From Branchiostoma floridae (lineage: Eukaryota; Chordata; Leptocardii; Amphioxiformes; Branchiostomatidae), in the NCBI RefSeq assembly GCF_000003815.2, contig NC_049995.1, positions 18,684,363 through 18,748,362 of the forward strand: a stretch of DNA of 64,000 nucleotides, read 5' to 3'. The notes below the pieces were generated by a model. That model was not told the DNA's origin, ran no database searches, and worked only from the letters and a program-made list of their open reading frames with translations. Positions 59,401 through 64,000 of the stretch are shown here, piece after piece. How positions within the stretch are numbered: position 1 is the first letter of the stretch; each line of letters starts with the position of its first letter. The position numbers were made by a program, and so were the translations under genes.

Positions 59401-60913
59401 CGCAGAGAAAGCCGCCAAGCAGGTGACATCCCACGTGACGGAGTACAAGGGAGAGAAGCCGCCTGGCGGCTGGCCACAGGAGTACAGGGGAGAGAAGCCG
59501 CCTGGAGGCTGGTCACAGGAGTACAGGGGAGAGAAGCCGCCTGGAGGCTGGTCACAGGAGTACAGGGGAGAGAAGCCGCCTGGAGAAACGCTACAGGGGT
59601 ACAGGGGAGAGAAGCCGCATAGAGGATGGTCGGCACAGGTCGAGAAGGCAGATGCAGCTACAGAGACACACCTGGCGGGTCCTGTTGATACTACAGGGAG
59701 ACCTGGAGATAAGGGTGACAAGCTTGGAGAAGACCCGACTGCAAAGGAAGAAGGCAAAACAGTTGCAATGCAAGATTCTGACAGTGAGAGTGATAGAAGA
59801 GTGGAAATCCTCTGTACAGAAGCACCCGAGCAAGAGCGACACACAGCGGAGATAGATCTAGAAGGAGTGGCACATGGCTCTACTGGGAACTTGAAACAGC
59901 GTGTGATCACTTTTGGCGGGGAAGGAACAGAACCTGGAAAGTTTCAGTTCCCACGTGGCGTTGTGGTGTCACCTAGCAACGAGATATTTGTGACTGATAA
60001 AAATAACGGGCAAGTCCAAGTCCACAGCACAGAGGGGGTTTACCTGCGCCACTTCCCAACACGGGGTACGGTCATAACAACACATGATGTCTGTATGGAC
60101 GGTAACGGCACGCTGTGGGTAGTGGGGCGGGGAGGGACAGCTGACCATGTTGTACAGTACAGCACGGACGGGACCGCCATGGCGGGGTTTGAACTGAAGA
60201 TGAGCAATGATACCCGCGGCATCGCAGTGGACATGCGCACTAACCACATCCTGGTGAGTGATCCAGACCAAGGTGAAGTTCTTGTGTTCCGTCCGGACGG
60301 CTCCCTGGTGCGGACAGTGCAGCATCCGCGGGGTGAGATGACACACCCACGGTACATCACTGTGGACGGGGAAGGGAACATTGTTGTGTCGGACTGGGTT
60401 ACTTACTGTGTCTACGTTTATGACGAGTCCGGGAAGTTCCTGTTCCAGTTCGGAGGTGAGGGAAGTGGTGAAGGGGAAAAACCTACTAAGTACTTCTTAA
60501 ACTTGGAAAAGAAAAGAGGAAGTGACAAGGATATTAACTTGTTATCCATTGATGGGAGAGAGATTAGTAGAGACTCAGATATTCTTAGTGAATGTAAGGA
60601 ATACTATGAACAACTATACCAGGAAGACAATATAAGTGATATAGACATAGATCAGTACTTAGAAAGTGTACAGTTAGAAAATATCTTGAGCCAAACTGAC
60701 AGAGAATTCTTAGATAAACCAATTACTAAAGATGAATGTAAGGATGCCCTTTTCTCTATGAAAGAAAACAAAAGCCCTGGCCTTAATGGCATTCCCTCAG
60801 AATTTTTTAAGATGTTTTGGCCCTATATAGGAGACCTAGTTTATAATTCTATCCAGGAAACATTGATAGAAGGTAAAATGTCTGTTTTGCAAAGACGTGC
60901 AATGCTAAGTTAA
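56430..60913 (+). CDS. Gene G: DED-DD-(alpha/beta)-coiled coil-NHL protein, C terminus replaced by LINE sequence
   Basis: Exons are 56430-56946, 57862-58110, 58269-58565 and 58959-60913, phase 1; the open reading frame would give 1,005 residues. The DED starts MADPVRE and has the longest proline-rich tail (about nine ELQ-E/S units, 56746-56925). The DD is complete. The alpha/beta exon is two codons short and has IKFIGHKKHK where all others have VKFRGYKKHK. The last exon has three 11-residue units and five 13-residue repeats (59441-59632). The NHL propeller is intact through blade 4 (59903-60475) and stops at GSGEG, where it passes in frame into LINE reverse transcriptase (EKPTKYFLNLEKKR) for about 146 residues. 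Blades 5 and 6 are gone. It is either a pseudogene or a chimera of unknown function. Confidence 0.78.
56947..57861 (+). other. Gene G first coding intron
   Basis: 915-bp AT-rich intron from donor GTGAGT to acceptor TTCCAG. A poly-C/A patch lies near 57456-57470. No coding content is supported. Confidence 0.7.
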
Positions 60914-63316
60914 TACACAAAAAAAATGAACGCCACAACCTAGACAATTGGAGACCAATTAGCCTTCTCAACACTGAATATAAAATATTTGCCTTTGTTC
61001 TTGCCAAAAGACTTAAGAAAGTTTTACACAAGTTGATTAATAATGACCAAACAGCTTATATCAAGGGTAGATTCATTGGACAAAATGTAAGACTGATTAA
61101 TGATGTTATTGAATATGTTAAAACCCAAAATATCCCTGAAGCAGTAATATTCCTGGATTTTACTAAAGCTTTTGACACTTTGAATAGAAAATTTATGTGG
61201 AAGGTTCTAGAAAAATTTAACTTTGGCCCCTCGTTTATCAGTGCAATAAAATGCATGTATAATGACATTAGTAGCACCATCAGTAATAGAGGATGGTTAT
61301 CTGACTTCTTTCCCTTAAAGAAAGGCTGTCCCATATCTGCTCTTTTATTCATCCTCACAGTAGAGATTATGGCTGTAAAGATCAGACAGGCACAAGACGT
61401 GGAAGGAATTAAAGTTAAAACCCATTCTAATGAAACTGTTGACATTAAAATCTCACAGGTAGCTGATGATACCACCTTGTTTGTATCTGACCTTACATCA
61501 ATGGAAAATGCCTTCAAACTTATTCAAGATTTCTGTAGTGTTTCAAGCCTAAATTTAAATGTTAAAAAATGTGAAGGTTTATGGATTGGATCCTATGTTG
61601 ACAGACAAGACACCCCCTTGGGGATATCTTTGGCAAAGACACATATAAAATCCCTAGGTATATACTTAAAAGTTACTGTCTTAAAATCCCTTGCCCTTTC
61701 ACAAATAATCTATAACATGTCTATGATTCTTACCCCACCTTGGGTGATAAACATTGTAAAGAAAGAAATGTTTACTTTCCTGTGGAATGGTAAAAAAGAT
61801 AAGATTAAAAGAGATGTTGTTAGCCAGCCTATTGAGCAGGGAGGATTAGGCCTGACAAACTTAGATCTCCAAAGACAAGCCCTACTTGCATCCTGGATAC
61901 AAAGATTAGTGACAAATAACAACGCAAGATGGAAAGTTATTGCGTTAACATTTATAAACTCCCTTTGTCAAGACAATTTGCTATTGCATATGAACTTTAC
62001 TTCTGATAAAGATGGTCCTGATATGAGTAAATTCCCCACATTTTATAAACAGGTAATATCATCCTTCCACTCTGCTGGTGGAGGAGGTAAGAACAAACCC
62101 TCTAGTGTAAGTGAAATAATGGGTGAAACTATATGGTGCAACAAATATATAAGGTCACAAGGTAAAACAATTTTCTTCCCAACCTGGATAAAAAATGACA
62201 TAATATTCGTAAAAGACATTTTCCCCTTAGACAGGTTCATGTCTCTAGATCACTACCCTCAGCTTAACCTTAACACAAGACCTAATGGTATTATTGAATA
62301 TATAACTCTGTTTCAAGCTATACCTCTTACATGAAAGAATGCAATAAGAAACCATAGAGGCCCAATTCCTTATCGAAGATTAGAGCTTAACACCCTTACC
62401 CCATGTATATTTGATGGTAAAACAACAAAACAAATCAAAAGCAAGAACACCTGCAAATTGTTTTATAATGCATTAGTGCAGGCACAGGCCAAGGAACCAA
62501 TATGCTGTAAAAGATGGCAATCCACATTTCCTACTGAAACCCTGGCTTGGGAAAATATCTGGAGATGGTTAAGCACACAGACCTGTATAGACACTAAGTT
62601 AGCAGAGTTAAACTACAAACTATTACACCGAATATTACCATGTGCACACAATCTGCACAAATGGGGTATCAAAGATGAAACGGGACACATATATGATGCA
62701 ACATGTACACTATGTAGCAGTGGAAGCATAGAAGATTATGAGCATATGTTCTTTAATTGTGAAAGACTGTGTAATTTCTGGGAATTAGTTAACACATTTG
62801 TACCCTTGCCCAACATAAAAATTACTTTGCAGGAGATTTTATTTGGAAAAATTGATCATTTAATAACTGCTAAAGACCAGAAAAATAGAACCTTTACTGT
62901 TACTGTTGCTAAATGGACAATCTTTAAAACTTGGATCTGGCATAGGAAAGACCCACACCTGTGCATTACTAGCCTCTTTAATGTCTTTGAAAAGGACTTC
63001 GAAGAACGGATATTCCATGATAGACTGACAGTCAATGTAGATTGATTGTACAAATTTTCTATTGATAGTTTGGCATGAACTGCACCTACTGTTAGACTTC
63101 TCCATTTTTGATCATAGTGTAATATCAGACTGTACATATTCCTTAAGGTTCCCCAGATGTACTACATGTATTTGTCTCTTCTAACTGTTCCACTACCCAT
63201 GTACTGCATGTACTGCATGTAATTCGTCCAGACACACCAGTATATGTTATCCCTCCATGTGCAATGGTACTCGACTGTACAAAATCTAGTCTTAGTTGTT
63301 GACAAAAAAAAAAAAA
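60476..63316 (+). mobile_element. 5'-truncated L1/Tx1-type LINE inserted in gene G
   Basis: Encodes the part of ORF2 after the endonuclease: YFLNLEKKR, the KSPGLNGIPSEFF block, NWRPISLLNTEYKIFA, IFLDFTKAFDTLN, PLKKGCPISALLF and VADDTTLF (the YADD equivalent), a thumb region, and a C-terminal Cys/His block (CTLCSSGSIEDYEHMFFNC). It is disabled by a frameshift near 60900, a TGA at 62332-62334 and probably a small deletion near 61660. The last frame ends at 63045. The 3' end is an A-run at about 63304-63316. The adjacent genomic sequence (CTTCGATAAGTATCTAATTT) is the normal gene 3' flank, so insertion came with loss of about 230-250 bp of the NHL exon. Confidence 0.88.
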
Positions 63317-64000
63317 CTATTGATCTAAAAAAAACTTCGATAAGTATCTAATTTTGTTTCAACATAAACATGAATTTCTGGGGAATTTAATTGAAATGGA
63401 AACTTTACGATGTCGTATGCAGTTTTACACCAATAAAATCTCTGCTTTCTTTGCATGAAGTGGTCGCAGTTCTTTGTGGTCTTACTTATGAAACTGAGTA
63501 CCAACCATGATTTCGGTCCCTGTGTAACACACGACAAAAAGACGCAGCCAAATAAAAAGCATTGATAGACACAGAATATCTCACAAGGACTTCTAGCGGT
63601 ACATGATGAAACTGAATGCTATTAAACTGAATGAACTGAATGTTCCATAGAAATAAACAACGAGATTCTGCAATACCATCGCGGAGTGGGCTTCAAAAAA
63701 GGACAAGGTACACATCAACTGCCTTATCTAATTCGTGTGGGAACAAAGCGGCCTTGTCGTAACATTGTAGAACATCCTTGTGATGACAAAGTTTAACGAA
63801 CAAATTGTCTGAATGTTGGTTCTGTTATAAATATAGTGCCGCCATTTAATCTCCAAGCAGATGTTGGAAAGAAATATTTTGGCCCCTAGTATATGACGAG
63901 ATGCAACTTGTACTACAGGGATTAGCTTTTCAATAGAATACAATTCACCTGTTTTACAAATCACATATGTACGGCGACGCCCATTCAGTATCAATGGAAA
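63317..64000. repeat. Gene G 3' flank and start of the next intergenic module
   Basis: The flank begins like that of gene F. AATAAA at 63432-63437 (TTTTACACCAATAAAATC) is a candidate polyadenylation signal. From about 63530 the spacer unit starts (AAAGCATTGATAGACA, CCATCGCGGA, GTACGGCGACGCCCATTCAG) and runs off the window, so the array probably continues downstream. Confidence 0.6.

Overview
The window looks like a piece of an invertebrate deuterostome genome, most probably a lancelet (Branchiostoma). This is an inference from content: split genes with GT-AG introns, expansion of death-fold adaptors joined to NHL propellers, several non-LTR retrotransposon families, a tRNA-derived SINE, TTAA-flanked and other short transposons, minisatellites and assembly gaps. 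It is not bacterial, so there are no operons or ribosome binding sites.

The main content is a head-to-tail array of seven paralogous genes, all on the + strand, called A to G here (A 5776-9920, B 14516-17417, C 21108-23972, D 30807-34994, E 38943-41973, F 45379-49318, G 56430-60913). Each gene is built from the same modules: a DED exon with an RQDL motif and a proline-rich tail; an optional death-domain exon (A, D and G only); an exon for a small alpha/beta module of uncertain family, perhaps TRADD-N-like; and one long last exon holding a helical segment, an 11-residue-repeat coiled coil, a 13-residue repeat (EYRGEKPPGGWPQ) and a six-bladed NHL beta-propeller. Every coding intron is phase 1, so the inner exons are symmetric and can be lost or skipped without breaking frame. 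A, B, E and F look intact. C has a frameshifted third exon. D has a 71-bp duplication that changes its C terminus. G has lost blades 5 and 6 and is fused in frame to a 5'-truncated L1/Tx1-type LINE. A broken NHL fragment lies at 27514-27870, and NHL 3' ends lie stranded at 49492-49607 and 50875-50970.

Intergenic DNA is also duplicated. Each spacer carries diverged copies of a module of about 1 kb, and most carry one to three copies of a GC-box/CRE promoter-like element of about 95 bp upstream of the DED exon. NRF1-like palindromes lie 270-300 bp before several start codons. Other elements are a 21-24 bp minisatellite (1-315), a piggyBac-like MITE (4685-5647), a SINE (4268-4453), two copies of a hairpin-ended repeat (25303-26399 and 45873-46777), LINE fragments (28912-29870 and 51010-52325), and a 59-62 bp satellite (52845-54245) interrupted by a 707-base gap.

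The working model is inference. The NHL propeller is a recognition surface: its framework is nearly invariant between copies while short loop positions differ in every gene. The coiled coil oligomerises the protein, and the DED and DD recruit caspase or adaptor partners. The array therefore looks like a birth-and-death family of cytosolic death-fold receptors or adaptors.
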